DNA of 64,000 nt from an uncultured Sphingomonas sp. Lineage in GTDB: Bacteria > Pseudomonadota > Alphaproteobacteria > Sphingomonadales > Sphingomonadaceae. Positions 55,491 through 64,000 of this stretch are shown one piece after another. The stretch lies in the NCBI RefSeq assembly GCF_913774285.1, contig NZ_CAJYHX010000025.1:124001-188000 (forward strand). Reading direction: 5' to 3'. Numbering within the stretch: position 1 is the first letter of the stretch; the number at the start of each line of letters is the position of its first letter. A model generated the notes under the pieces. That model ran no database searches. It had not been told where the DNA came from and saw only the letters and a program-made list of their open reading frames with translations. Made by a program: the position numbers and the translations under genes.

Positions 55491-55805
55491 CACGCGGCTG
55501 AGGAACAAGGCGCGGCGCGCTACGTCGGCAATGGTCGCAACCACTGGACGTGTGTGCATGTCGACGATCTCGCCGACCTCTGTCTGCTGGCGCTCGAGAA
55601 TGCGCCGGCAGCCTCCATCTTCAACGGTGCCCATCGCACGCCCGTGACCTTGATCGAAATCGCGTGTGCCGCAAGCCTGGGGACGGGTGCCGGGGGCAAG
55701 GTGGTGGAACGGCCGCTGGCGGGAGCGCGGCAGGCGCTCGGCTGGCAGCCGTCGCGACATTCGATCCTCCGCGACCTGTGCGCCTACGCCCCCTCGGCAC
55801 CCTAG
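55491..55805 (+). pseudogene. 3' remnant of an NAD-dependent epimerase/dehydratase gene
   Basis: The frame from 55491 to the stop at 55803-55805 reads ARYVGNGRNHWTCVHVDDLA, DLCLLALENAPAASIFNG and ends with a helix-rich tail (ERPLAGARQALGWQPSRHSI). This matches the C-terminal substrate-binding part of extended SDR epimerases (the WTxVHVDDLADL element). The Rossmann domain and catalytic YxxxK are absent, and a TAG stop stands in frame at 55488. It is a truncated leftover. The sequence from 55294 to 55490 and from 55806 to 55878 holds no other supported gene. Confidence 0.65.
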
Positions 55806-55878
55806 GCGCCACGCATCCGGGATGGCGAAGCGGTACCGCGCAATCCTACCGCCCGTGCGTCCGCCACAAAGATCATGC

Positions 55879-56922
55879 TCAGGCGTCGCCTTCGTCATTG
55901 CGGCCATTCACGGCAACGACTTCGAGGATCACGTCGCCCGGCTGAAGCCGGGCCGCCTCGGCTTCCCAGAAGCCGATCACGGAGTCGCCGCGATAGATGC
56001 GATGCCCCAGCCCCGTCGCGATATCCCGCAGCGCCTTCCCGACCTCGGCATCGGTAACGCTGCGTTCGCGCAAGGCGACCCGCCCATCGGCGGCGGCAAG
56101 ATCGGCCATATAGTCGGCCAGATGCTCGCCCTGGGTCGATCCGGCGAGCATCAGTCCGGCGAAGCTCGCCGGATTGATCACCGTATTCGCCCCCGCCTGC
56201 CGGGCGATCGCCTCGTTGTCCTGCGAGCGGATTACCACGCTGATCGGCAGCGTCGGAGCAATGCGGCGTGCCGTGAGGGCGATCAGGATCGAGGTATCGT
56301 CACGCCCCGCGGCGACGATCAGGGCCCGCGCGGCGCCGAGCCGGACCGCCTTCAGGGCGGCATCGCGGGTTGCGTTGCCTTCCATGACGGCAACGCCCAG
56401 CGCCTCCGCATTGCGCAGCGCGCCCGCATTCTCGTCGATGACGACGATCGTATCCGGGTGCGCACCCCGCCGGATCAGCTCGCTTGCCGCTTCCGAACCG
56501 CTGTTGCCGAACCCCGCGATGACGACATGGTTGCGAAGCTGCTTCTGGATCACCGACATGCGCCATCGCTCCCAAACACGCTTGAGCAGAAAGTCATAGG
56601 CCGTTCCCAGAAAGATCAGCCACACGAACAGGCGGATCGGCGTGACGAGGAAGGTATCGAACAGCCGCGCCTGCTGGGTCACCGGCACGATATCGCCATA
56701 GCCGACGGTCGTGACGGTAATCATCGTGAAGTAGAGAATGTCGGCGAAGGTCACCGGCGCGCCCGAGGATTGGCGCAGGCCGTCCCGATCGAACCAGTGG
56801 ACCGCCAACGCGACGCCGATCAGAGCGACGGCCAGCAAGGCGCGCCAGGACAGCGCCAGCCACGCGGGCGTGCGACTGCGCCGGTAGAGATGATACGGCG
56901 AAGGACGGGAGGCGATGCGCAC
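55879..56922 (-). CDS. Two-TM potassium channel with RCK domain
   Basis: 347 residues. There are two membrane helices (about 22-42 and 88-112) around a pore loop with the selectivity filter TVGYGD (72-77). A cytoplasmic RCK domain follows: Rossmann-type VVIAGFGNSGSEAA (GFGNSG at 137-142), acidic VVIDEN at the end of the second strand, and a C-terminal RCK-C/TrkA-C part (from about 265). It conducts K+ under control of a bound nucleotide or ion. It lies 12 bp after mnhG, so it is probably the last gene of the antiporter operon. Confidence 0.88.
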   Translation of the reverse strand: MRIASRPSPYHLYRRSRTPAWLALSWRALLAVALIGVALAVHWFDRDGLRQSSGAPVTFADILYFTMITVTTVGYGDIVPVTQQARLFDTFLVTPIRLFVWLIFLGTAYDFLLKRVWERWRMSVIQKQLRNHVVIAGFGNSGSEAASELIRRGAHPDTIVVIDENAGALRNAEALGVAVMEGNATRDAALKAVRLGAARALIVAAGRDDTSILIALTARRIAPTLPISVVIRSQDNEAIARQAGANTVINPASFAGLMLAGSTQGEHLADYMADLAAADGRVALRERSVTDAEVGKALRDIATGLGHRIYRGDSVIGFWEAEAARLQPGDVILEVVAVNGRNDEGDA

Positions 56923-56934
56923 GGCCGGCCGCGA

Positions 56935-57348
56935 TCAGGTGTTCGCGGTGGAGGCAGGCGTGCCCCGCCTGGGCGATTCGAACGTCGCCCAGTCGCCCTC
57001 GCCGCCCGGTTTCGGCGGCGGGCCGGCGATGCTGTCGGGCTCGTTGATCGCCCCGGTGTGAACACGGTGCAGGTGCACCTTCGCGATCATGTTCGCGGAG
57101 ATCGGGGCAGTGATGAACAGGAACAGCGAGATCAGCAGTTCGTGCGCGGTCCAGACGCCGAGCCGCGCCTGGAAATAGACGACCGAGGCGAGCAGCAGCG
57201 CCCCCAGCCCGAGCGTCGTCGCCTTGGTGGGGCCGTGCAGCCGCTCCATCGTCGAGGGCAGGCGCACCAGCCCCCAGCTGCCGATCAGGGTGAAGGCCGC
57301 GCCGAGCAGCACCAGCCCGACGATGACGCTATCGATGAGGATCTTCAT
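56935..57348 (-). CDS. mnhG: Na+(K+)/H+ antiporter subunit G
   Basis: 137 residues with three membrane segments (about 5-27, 42-60, 68-88), including GSWGLVRLPSTMERLHGPTK, the MnhG/PhaG signature. The C-terminal ~45 residues form a polar tail rich in Pro and Gly that is longer than usual. Its ATG overlaps the mnhF stop. It is part of the multi-subunit Mrp complex in the inner membrane. Confidence 0.88.
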   Translation of the reverse strand: MKILIDSVIVGLVLLGAAFTLIGSWGLVRLPSTMERLHGPTKATTLGLGALLLASVVYFQARLGVWTAHELLISLFLFITAPISANMIAKVHLHRVHTGAINEPDSIAGPPPKPGGEGDWATFESPRRGTPASTANT

Positions 57349-57614
57349 TCGACGATGTCTCCGCGCAGGACGAATTTGCAATAGGCGATCGTGCTGACGA
57401 AGCCCACCATCGCGAGGAGCAGCGCCGCCTCGAAATAGGTGTCGCTCCCCCCGATCATGCCGATCAGGACGATCAGCGCGATCGCGTTGATGACCATGGT
57501 GTCGAGCGCGACGATCCGGTCGCCGAGCGCCGGCCCACGCAGGAGGCGCCAACCGTTCAGCAGCAGCGCGAGCGCGATGCCGGCCGCGGCGATATGGAGC
57601 GCCACCCCGATCAT
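57345..57614 (-). CDS. mnhF: Na+(K+)/H+ antiporter subunit F
   Basis: 89 residues, the standard size of MrpF/PhaF, with three membrane helices. The signature RLLRGPALGDRIVALDTMVI is visible, followed by TYFEAALLLAMVGFVSTIAY. Both ends overlap the neighbouring genes by four bases. It is a small membrane subunit of the Mrp antiporter. Confidence 0.9.
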   Translation of the reverse strand: MIGVALHIAAAGIALALLLNGWRLLRGPALGDRIVALDTMVINAIALIVLIGMIGGSDTYFEAALLLAMVGFVSTIAYCKFVLRGDIVE

Positions 57615-58099
57615 GCGAACACCCGCTGCAACCGCGCCTCGTAGCGCGCCTTGATCCGTGCGACTTCCGCCGCTTCGTCGCCGACGTCGAGCGCATGGAC
57701 CAGCAGGAAGCGCCCATCGGCCGACACGTCCGACGAAACCGTGCCCGGCGTGAGGCTGATCGTGCCCGCCAGCAGCGTGATCGCCTCGGGCGTCGTCAGG
57801 TCGACGGGAATGACCAGCCACCGCGCACGCAGATCCCGGTTTCGGCGGAACAGGATCAGCCACGCGATCTGGAAATTGGCGACCACGATGTCGAACAGGA
57901 CGATGGCGAGATAGGCGAGGAACGCCCGCCCGAAGCGAATCCGGGGCCGGTCGGGCCAGAAAGGCTGGGTGAATTTCGGCAGGATCAGCGCGAAGATCGT
58001 GCCGACCACGATACCGCCGACGGTGATGCTATTCGCCATCAGCAGCCAGACGATCAGCAGCATCGCCGACAGGGCGGGGTGCGGCAGCAGGCCCCTCAT
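57611..58099 (-). CDS. mnhE: Na+(K+)/H+ antiporter subunit E
   Basis: 162 residues, MnhE/PhaE family. Two to three N-terminal membrane segments are followed by a soluble domain with IPVDLTTPEAITLLAGTISL, TPGTVSSDV and FLLVHALDVGDEAA, the family hallmark. The ATG overlaps the mnhD stop. Confidence 0.9.
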   Translation of the reverse strand: MRGLLPHPALSAMLLIVWLLMANSITVGGIVVGTIFALILPKFTQPFWPDRPRIRFGRAFLAYLAIVLFDIVVANFQIAWLILFRRNRDLRARWLVIPVDLTTPEAITLLAGTISLTPGTVSSDVSADGRFLLVHALDVGDEAAEVARIKARYEARLQRVFA

Positions 58100-59619
58100 C
58101 GTACGGCTCCCAGCACGGCGGCGACGTACCGCTCGGGGCTCACGATCTGCCGCGCGGTCGCGCGGGTCTGGTCGGTCACCCATCCCGCCGCGACCGTCAG
58201 CAGCGCCAGGATCGCCAGCAGCGTGATCGGTGCGACATGGTCCGCACGCGTCCGTGCGACGCTGGCCACGGGGTCTGTGCTCGGCGGCGAGGTCTTCCAG
58301 AACAAGGTCGATCCGGCGCGCGAGAAACCGATCACGCCGATCAGCGTGGAGCCGAGGATGGTCGCCCAGATCGCCGGCCAGCCCGGCATCGCGAAGCTGG
58401 CATCGAGGATCAGCAGCTTGCCGACGAACCCGGCGAGCGGCGGCAGGCCGGCCGCGGCGATCGCGGCGGTCATGTACAGCAGGGCCGCAGCATCCCGTCC
58501 CGCAAAGGCCGGACTGGGCACGATCGCGTCGGCATATTGCCCCCTGCGGCGTATCGTCACGTCGGCGACGAGGAACAGCGCCGCACCCGCCAGCGTCGCC
58601 TGGAGCAGATAGTAGAGCGCGGCGGCCAGCGCCGCCTCGCGCCAGACCGAAACCGCCATCAACAGCGTCCCTGTGGAGGCGAGCACCGCGAAGGCCGCCT
58701 GTTCCCGCATCCCGCGTGCCGCAACCACGCCGACAAAGCCGAGGATCGCGCCCAGCATCGCGGCGGGAAGCAGATAGGGCGCCGGCACCCACGCCGCCGC
58801 GCCCGCCTGCGCCCCGAAGATCAGCGGCACGGTGCGGATCATCGCATAGACGCCGACCTTGGTCATGATCGCGAACAGGGCGGCGACCACCGGCATCGTC
58901 GCGGCATAGGTACGCGGCATCCACAGATGGATCGGCACCACCGCCGCCTTCAGCGCGAAGACCGCCATCAGCAGCAAACCGGCGATGCGCAGCAGCCCCT
59001 GGTCCGCCGCGCCCAGGCGCGCGACCTTGACCGCGAGATCGGCCATGTTGAGCGTCGCGGTCAGCCCGTAGAGCAGCCCCAGCGCGATCAGGAAGAGCGC
59101 CGAACCGACGATGTTGACCACCACATAGGCGACACCCGCCTTCAGCCGCAGCCCCCCCTGCCCATGCAGCATCAGGCCGTAGGAAGCGATCAGCAGCACC
59201 TCGAAAAAGACGAACAGGTTGAACAGGTCGCCGGTGAGGAACGCGCCGTTCAGCCCCAGCAGCTGGAAATGGAACATCGGATGGAAATGCCATCCCTTCC
59301 GATCCGCCCCGGTGACGATCGCATGGCCCAGCACCGGGAGCGCGAGGACCGCGGCGAGCACCAGCATCAGCGCCGCCAGCCGATCGACCACCAGCACGAT
59401 CCCGAACGGCGCGGGCCAGGCGCCCAGCGCATAGCTGCGGATCGCATCGTCCTGCGTGATACCGAACAAGGCGAGCGCGGCGGCCAGCATCGCCAGGCAG
59501 CCGCCCAGCGACAGATAGAGGCTGAAGATGCGCCGCCGCCGCATCATCAGCATTGTGACCGGGGCGATGACGGCGGGGATGACGATCGGCGCGATCGGGA
59601 GGTGATCGAGCAGGGTCAT
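58096..59619 (-). CDS. mnhD: Na+(K+)/H+ antiporter subunit D
   Basis: 507 residues and about 14 membrane helices, related to complex I NuoM/NuoN. Proton-channel landmarks include the glutamate in FVFFEVLLIASYGLM, the lysine in FALKAAVVPIHLWMPRTYAA, and AIMTKVGVYAMIRT. The start at 59619 was taken because it forms an ATGA overlap with the mnhC stop. It is a proton/cation-translocating core subunit of the Mrp antiporter. Confidence 0.92.
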   Translation of the reverse strand: MTLLDHLPIAPIVIPAVIAPVTMLMMRRRRIFSLYLSLGGCLAMLAAALALFGITQDDAIRSYALGAWPAPFGIVLVVDRLAALMLVLAAVLALPVLGHAIVTGADRKGWHFHPMFHFQLLGLNGAFLTGDLFNLFVFFEVLLIASYGLMLHGQGGLRLKAGVAYVVVNIVGSALFLIALGLLYGLTATLNMADLAVKVARLGAADQGLLRIAGLLLMAVFALKAAVVPIHLWMPRTYAATMPVVAALFAIMTKVGVYAMIRTVPLIFGAQAGAAAWVPAPYLLPAAMLGAILGFVGVVAARGMREQAAFAVLASTGTLLMAVSVWREAALAAALYYLLQATLAGAALFLVADVTIRRRGQYADAIVPSPAFAGRDAAALLYMTAAIAAAGLPPLAGFVGKLLILDASFAMPGWPAIWATILGSTLIGVIGFSRAGSTLFWKTSPPSTDPVASVARTRADHVAPITLLAILALLTVAAGWVTDQTRATARQIVSPERYVAAVLGAVR

Positions 59620-59975
59620 GCCGCCGCCTCCCCCTCGCGGTCGGGATCGGGGTTGCCGTCGACCTGGTCCGTCCCGCTTTCCAGGAAGCTCCGCAAGGAC
59701 AGGATGACGGTCAGCGCGGTCATCCCGAAGGTGATCACGATCGCGGTCAGCACCAGCGCCTGCGGCAGCGGATCGGCATGCTCGACCACGCCCTTGGCGT
59801 AGAGCGGGGGCTTGTCGACGATCAGCCGGCCGGTCGCGAACAGGAACAGGTTGATCGCATAGGACAGCAAGGTCAGCCCCAGCACGACCTGGAAGGTCCG
59901 CCCACGCAGGGCCAGATAGACGCCGCCGGCAATCAGCACGGCAATCGCGGACGCGACCAGAAACTCCAGGCTCAT
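59616..59975 (-). CDS. mnhC: Na+(K+)/H+ antiporter subunit C
   Basis: 119 residues with three membrane helices, homologous to NuoK. The motif YLALRGRTFQVVLGLTLLSY, then AINLFLFATGR, is the MnhC/PhaC signature, and PLPQALVLTAIVITFGMTAL is strongly conserved in the family. An acidic tail follows. Both ends overlap neighbours by four bases. Confidence 0.92.
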   Translation of the reverse strand: MSLEFLVASAIAVLIAGGVYLALRGRTFQVVLGLTLLSYAINLFLFATGRLIVDKPPLYAKGVVEHADPLPQALVLTAIVITFGMTALTVILSLRSFLESGTDQVDGNPDPDREGEAAA

Positions 59976-62782
59976 GCGCGGTCCTCCCCCTCTGCCTTGG
60001 CGGCGCGCTGCGCGACATGGGCGAGCTGGGCCAGCGCCATCATCACCGCCCCCACGACGACGCTCGCGACGCCCAGGTCGAACAGCGTCGCGGTGGCCAG
60101 CTCGAACTCGCCGATCAACGGCAGGTGGAAATAGCCGAAGCTGCTCGACAGGAACGGCGCGCCGAATACCAGCGCGCCCAGCCCGGTAGCCGCGGCGATC
60201 AGCACGCCCGTGCCGATCAGCGCGTGCTCGCCGAACTTGCGGCGTTCATCGGTCCAGTCGAAGCCCGAGGCGAGATATTGCAGCAGGATCGCGATCGAGA
60301 AGATCAGCGCGGCGATGAATCCGCCGCCCGGCTGGTTATGGCCGCGCAGAAAGATGTAGCTGCCGACCAGCAGCGCCAGGGGCAGCAAGAGCCGTGTCGC
60401 CATCACGAACATCATCGGATGCCGTTCGGGCGAGTGGGTGTCGCTCGATCGCCACGCGCGCAGCCGGCGCCCGGCAACCCCGCGCGCGGCGGGTTCGAGC
60501 AGCGCATAGATCGCCAGCCCCGCGATGCCGAGCACGATGATCTCGCCCAGCGTGTCGAAGGCGCGGAAATCGACCAGGGTGACATTGACGACATTGGTGC
60601 CGCCCCCGCCCGCATAGCTGTTGTCCCAGTGGAAACGGGCGATGCCGGGGCGCTCGGGCCGCGTCATCACCGCCCAGGCCAGCCACCCGCTGCCCAGCCC
60701 GGCAGCCACCGCGATCGCGCCGTCGCGCAGCCGCCGCGACACGCCCGAAAGGCGGGGCGGGCTGCCCGGCAGCAGGTGGAGTGCCAGCAGCATCAGCAGG
60801 ATCGTGACGACCTCGACCGAAATCTGGGTCAGCGCCAGATCGGGCGCGGACAGGTGGATGAAGGCCAGCGCCATCACGATGCCGATCACGCTGATGAAGA
60901 TCAGCGCCAGAAAGCGTCGCCGATCCACGGCGACGACGGCGACGACCGCGGCGATCAGCGCGATCCACGCGACAATGGCGACGGGCGACGCGGGCGTGGT
61001 CGCGCGGTCGCCTGCAGTGACTCCGTATCTCAGCCCGGCATCGATGCCGAGCGCCAGCGCCACGACGAACAGCACCAGCAGATAGCGCTGCAGCGATGTC
61101 ACGTGAATGGCACTGGACAACCGTCGCAGGCCAGCAACAGCGTGCGCCATCCCGCCCTCAAACAGCCGCTTGGCGTCGGCCGACGGCAGGCGCGCGACGA
61201 CTGCCGCAACTCCACGATAGCGGATCAGCAGCAGCACTGCCGCCGCGACCGCGCCCAGGCTCATCAGCAGCGCCGGATTGAGCCCGTGCCACAGCGCCAG
61301 ATGCAGTTCGGGTGACGTCCCGCCGGTCACCGCGCGGCTGGCGGCCGCGACCAGCGGACCGGCCAGCGTCATCGGCATCAATCCCAGCGCGAGCGCCAGG
61401 CCGGCCAGTAGCGCAGGCGGGCCGAGCAGCAGCGCGCCGGGATCGTGCGGTGCCGCGACGTCGCCGGTGCGGCGCTTGCCGAAATGCAGCGCGACGGCGT
61501 AGCGCAGCGAATAGGCCGCCGAGAGCAGCGCGGCGATCGTGGCGAGCACCGGCACGAGCAGCGCCTGCCCGGCAACCCGCGTGTGCGCACTCTCCTCGAG
61601 CATCATTTCCTTCGAGATGAACCCGCCCAGCGGCGGCAGGCCCGCCATCGCCGCCGCCGCCAGCACCCCCAGCGTCGCGGTGAGCGGCATGATCGCCGCC
61701 AGCCCGCCCAGCCGCCGGATATCACGCGTGCCCGTTTCATGGTCGAGGATGCCGGCATGCATGAACAGCGCCGCCTTGAACGCGGCATGGTTCAGGATGT
61801 GGAAGATCGCCGCCGTCACCGCCGCGACCGTGCCGAAGCCCAGCAGCATCACCATCAGCCCCAGTTGACTGATCGTCGAATAGGCAAGGATCGCCTTGAG
61901 ATCGCTGCGGAACAGGGCGACGCCGGCGCCGAACAGCATCGTCGCCAAGCCCACCGTGGTGACGATCCCGAACCAAGGATCGCTGCCCGCCAGCACCGGC
62001 CACAGCCGCGCCAGCAGGAACACGCCCACCTTCACCATCGTTGCCGAATGCAGATAGGCGCTGACCGGCGTCGGCGCCGCCATCGCGTGCGGCAGCCAGA
62101 AATGGAACGGAAACTGCGCCGATTTGGTGAACGCGCCGGCGAAGATCAGGATCAGCATCGGCACGTACAGCGGCGAGGCCTGCACCATGTCCGCCCGCGC
62201 CAGAATCGTCGCGAGGTCGTAGCTGCCCGCCGCCTTGCCCAGCAGCACCATGCCCGCGATCAGCGCAAGACCACCGCCGCCGGTAATTGTCAGCGCCATC
62301 CGCGCGCCCTGACGCGCCTCCGCCTTGTCGCGCCAGAAGCCGATCAGCAGGAACGAGGCAAGGCTGGTCAGTTCCCAGAACACCAGCATCAACAGCACGT
62401 TGCGTGACAAGGCGATGCCGACCATGGCTCCCTGGAACAGCATCAGGAACGACAGGAAGCGCGCCGTGGACTCCGTCTTCTTCAGATAGCCCTGCGCGTA
62501 GACGATAACGAGCAGCCCGATCCCAAGGATCAGGCCGGCAAACAGCAGCGCCAACGGATCGAGCCACAGGCTGACGTCGAGACCGAGCACCGGCAGCCAG
62601 GGGATCGTAAGCCGCGGGGTGCGGCCGGAAAGGGCGGCAGGCGCCTGCGACAGCAACAGGGCCAGTCCTCCCGCGCTGCTCGCCGCGGCGATCCACAGGT
62701 GGACCGCCCGGGTCGCATCGCGCGCCGCCGCGATCGCGACGACCGCCAGGAACGGCAGGCAGATCAGGACCAGCAATAGCAT
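59972..62782 (-). CDS. mnhA: Na+(K+)/H+ antiporter fused subunits A and B
   Basis: 936 residues from the ATG at 62782, chosen for GAGGGGGAAG just upstream; an extension to 62875 lacks such a site. The first ~770 residues are the NuoL-like A subunit (LVFWELTSLASFLLIGFWRD, KSAQFPFHFWLPHAMAAPTP, HILNHAAFKAALFMHAGILD). The last ~150 residues are the B subunit domain (ATRLLLPLALLVGSYIFLRG, HNQPGGGFIAALIFSIAILL). This A-B fusion is the group 2 Mrp form, as in PhaAB of rhizobia, and explains why no separate mnhB exists. The complex exports Na+ or K+ against protons for pH and salt tolerance. Confidence 0.92.
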   Translation of the reverse strand: MLLLVLICLPFLAVVAIAAARDATRAVHLWIAAASSAGGLALLLSQAPAALSGRTPRLTIPWLPVLGLDVSLWLDPLALLFAGLILGIGLLVIVYAQGYLKKTESTARFLSFLMLFQGAMVGIALSRNVLLMLVFWELTSLASFLLIGFWRDKAEARQGARMALTITGGGGLALIAGMVLLGKAAGSYDLATILARADMVQASPLYVPMLILIFAGAFTKSAQFPFHFWLPHAMAAPTPVSAYLHSATMVKVGVFLLARLWPVLAGSDPWFGIVTTVGLATMLFGAGVALFRSDLKAILAYSTISQLGLMVMLLGFGTVAAVTAAIFHILNHAAFKAALFMHAGILDHETGTRDIRRLGGLAAIMPLTATLGVLAAAAMAGLPPLGGFISKEMMLEESAHTRVAGQALLVPVLATIAALLSAAYSLRYAVALHFGKRRTGDVAAPHDPGALLLGPPALLAGLALALGLMPMTLAGPLVAAASRAVTGGTSPELHLALWHGLNPALLMSLGAVAAAVLLLIRYRGVAAVVARLPSADAKRLFEGGMAHAVAGLRRLSSAIHVTSLQRYLLVLFVVALALGIDAGLRYGVTAGDRATTPASPVAIVAWIALIAAVVAVVAVDRRRFLALIFISVIGIVMALAFIHLSAPDLALTQISVEVVTILLMLLALHLLPGSPPRLSGVSRRLRDGAIAVAAGLGSGWLAWAVMTRPERPGIARFHWDNSYAGGGGTNVVNVTLVDFRAFDTLGEIIVLGIAGLAIYALLEPAARGVAGRRLRAWRSSDTHSPERHPMMFVMATRLLLPLALLVGSYIFLRGHNQPGGGFIAALIFSIAILLQYLASGFDWTDERRKFGEHALIGTGVLIAAATGLGALVFGAPFLSSSFGYFHLPLIGEFELATATLFDLGVASVVVGAVMMALAQLAHVAQRAAKAEGEDRA

Positions 62783-63300
62783 CGGCGCTTCCCCCTCAAC
62801 CAAAGCGCCGGACCAGGCCATGGCACCCGCAAGTCTGCGAAGCGCGCCGGCATTCTGATCGCTGCACGCGATCAAGACAGCCGAAAGGTTCGGCGCACCG
62901 GGCGGTTTCCACGTCCCGGGGGAGGAAGACAGAGAGTCCGCTGTTTGGATCAGGCAAGCCTATGCTCCGGGCATGACAATTCTCCGTTGGCGGCCCGACC
63001 AACGTGAGAACCTGCCCGCGCAATGCTTTTCGCGAACACCCGAGGCCGGGTACTGCACGATGCACCACGCGTTCACAACCCCGATTCACCCGATGGTGGT
63101 CGTTGTCGGCGCTGCCCGCTTCGTCGCGCGATCATACGTTCCGCTGAAAGCGACTTCCAGCCGCAACCGCACCAATAACGTGTCAGCAGCCCCGCAACAG
63201 CAATGTTCGAAGCAGTGGAGACGGCGGATCCCAGCCCTCAAGAAACGCCAGGATCGCACCCGTCCGCGGGTACGTGGCGGCCGATGCGGGATGCGCTCGC
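62783..63300. other. Intergenic region between mnhA and ecfG
   Basis: 518 bp containing the upstream region of the antiporter operon. The open frames here have compositions unlike neighbouring proteins and no plausible ribosome-binding sites. I looked on the reverse strand for a GGAAC-N16/17-GTT EcfG promoter in front of mnhA and found none. Nothing else is recognised. Confidence 0.5.
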
Positions 63301-63963
63301 TCAGGCCGCGATGGGAAGCGGTGCCGCCGCTGCCGGGCACGGCTTGGGCGCGTGGCGCGCCTGGATGGCCTTCAGCGACGCAAGGAGACTGATCACCGCC
63401 CCCTCGGTGCTGTCGAAATCCTGGCGCTTCGTATTGAGGATGCCCTCGTTCATCAGGGTCTCGAGCGCGAGCCGCGCCCGCGAGACGCGGCTTTTGACCG
63501 TGCCCAGCATCACCCCGGTAACCTCGGCCACCTCCTCATAGGACATGCCCGCTGCGGCAACCAATATGATCGCCTCGCGCTGGTCGGGGGTTAGCTGCTG
63601 GAGCGCCCGCATCAGGTCGCGAAGCTCCACCGTCTTGTCCTGGCTGGCCGGCGCGGCCAGGACGCGATCCGCCACGAGGTCATTCCACTCGCCCACGAAG
63701 CGCTTGCGCCGCGTCTGGCTGAAATAGAGGTTGCGCAAGATGGTGAAGGCCCATGCCTTGAAATTGGTGCCCGCCTGAAACCGGCTGCGCGCGGACCATG
63801 CCTTGAGCATGGTCTCCTGGACGAGATCATCCGTCGTATCGCGATTACCGCACAAGCCCCGTCCGAAGGCCCGGAGGTGCGGGATGACCTTCTGCAGCTG
63901 GTCCTTGAATTCCTCGTCGGTGAGCGCCGTAGTGCTCGAACCGCTCATGTCCGCCTTTTGCAT
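63301..63963 (-). CDS. ecfG: EcfG-type ECF sigma factor (general stress response)
   Basis: 220 residues if started at the ATG at 63963; a second ATG at 63948 is also possible. Region 2 is visible (LVQETMLKAWSARSRFQAGT, FKAWAFTILRNLYFSQTRRK) and region 4 follows (LTPDQREAIILVAAAGMSYE, EVAEVTGVMLGTVKSRVSRA). A longer C-terminal tail of ~40 residues ends LPIAA. The sequence is typical of the alphaproteobacterial EcfG (ECF15) group, which drives the general stress response under control of the anti-sigma NepR and the response regulator PhyR. Those partners are usually adjacent and would lie beyond the right edge. Confidence 0.88.
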   Translation of the reverse strand: MQKADMSGSSTTALTDEEFKDQLQKVIPHLRAFGRGLCGNRDTTDDLVQETMLKAWSARSRFQAGTNFKAWAFTILRNLYFSQTRRKRFVGEWNDLVADRVLAAPASQDKTVELRDLMRALQQLTPDQREAIILVAAAGMSYEEVAEVTGVMLGTVKSRVSRARLALETLMNEGILNTKRQDFDSTEGAVISLLASLKAIQARHAPKPCPAAAAPLPIAA

Positions 63964-64000
63964 GGTTAACCCCACCCTGTTTCCTCGTCCCCGCAAGAAC

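Noticed and set aside
62973..63392. 139-codon forward frame between mnhA and ecfG
   Set aside because: It overlaps the 3' end of ecfG, has Arg- and Pro-rich composition and lacks a recognisable start signal or domain.

Overview
The window is GC-rich, has very short intergenic gaps and many ATGA/GTGA stop-start overlaps, and carries an EcfG-type general-stress sigma factor, a Mrp antiporter operon with fused A and B subunits, an autotransporter with a Pro-Thr linker and an AlgE-like porin. Together these point to an alphaproteobacterial chromosome, most likely a sphingomonad (Sphingomonas or a close relative). No tRNA, rRNA, CRISPR array, phage or intact insertion sequence was recognised.

Left part (1-14 kb). 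A leftward unit encodes a hybrid histidine kinase, a LuxR-type response regulator and a TPR-sulfotransferase that runs off the edge. Divergent from it is the most striking locus: a nine-gene, almost fully overlapping rightward operon (3927-13914). It encodes an ABC importer (binding protein, permease, ATPase), a NikR-like repressor, two DUF1989-type proteins, a biotin-dependent urea/guanidine carboxylase and an allophanate hydrolase. This is the gene set now known to assimilate nitrogen from guanidine by carboxylation, deimination and allophanate hydrolysis. The same palindrome, TATTAC-N14-GTAATA, occurs at the operon promoter and again just before the regulator gene. The NikR-like protein has lost three of four nickel ligands, so it probably senses something other than nickel.

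Middle part (14-35 kb). This holds an MBL-fold hydrolase, a sterol-desaturase-like membrane protein with a small partner, and a secreted carbohydrate-active set (GH43-like protein, small secreted protein, CE1-like esterase) around a LacI-type palindrome. A TolC/HlyD/two-permease ABC-2 exporter operon without an ATPase gene follows. Next is a C4-dicarboxylate module: dctA with an AlgE-like porin on one strand, and dctB, a dctD-like regulator and a nicotinamidase-like hydrolase on the other. The DctD-like protein lacks the sigma54-contacting GAFTGA loop. A 1045-residue autotransporter closes this part.

Right part (35-64 kb). Regulator-enzyme pairs dominate: GntR, AraC with acetoacetate decarboxylase, LysR with a DJ-1/PfpI protein and an ABM monooxygenase, LysR with an SDR, and MarR with NmrA, SDR and GH15 glucoamylase. 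There are two decayed genes (a CapA-like pseudogene and an epimerase tail), a 24-codon stand-alone gene with a strong ribosome-binding site and its own hairpin, and a 1579-residue PAS/GAF hybrid kinase followed by a receiver-like protein. A leftward mnhABCDEFG operon ends in a K+ channel gene. The window closes with ecfG.
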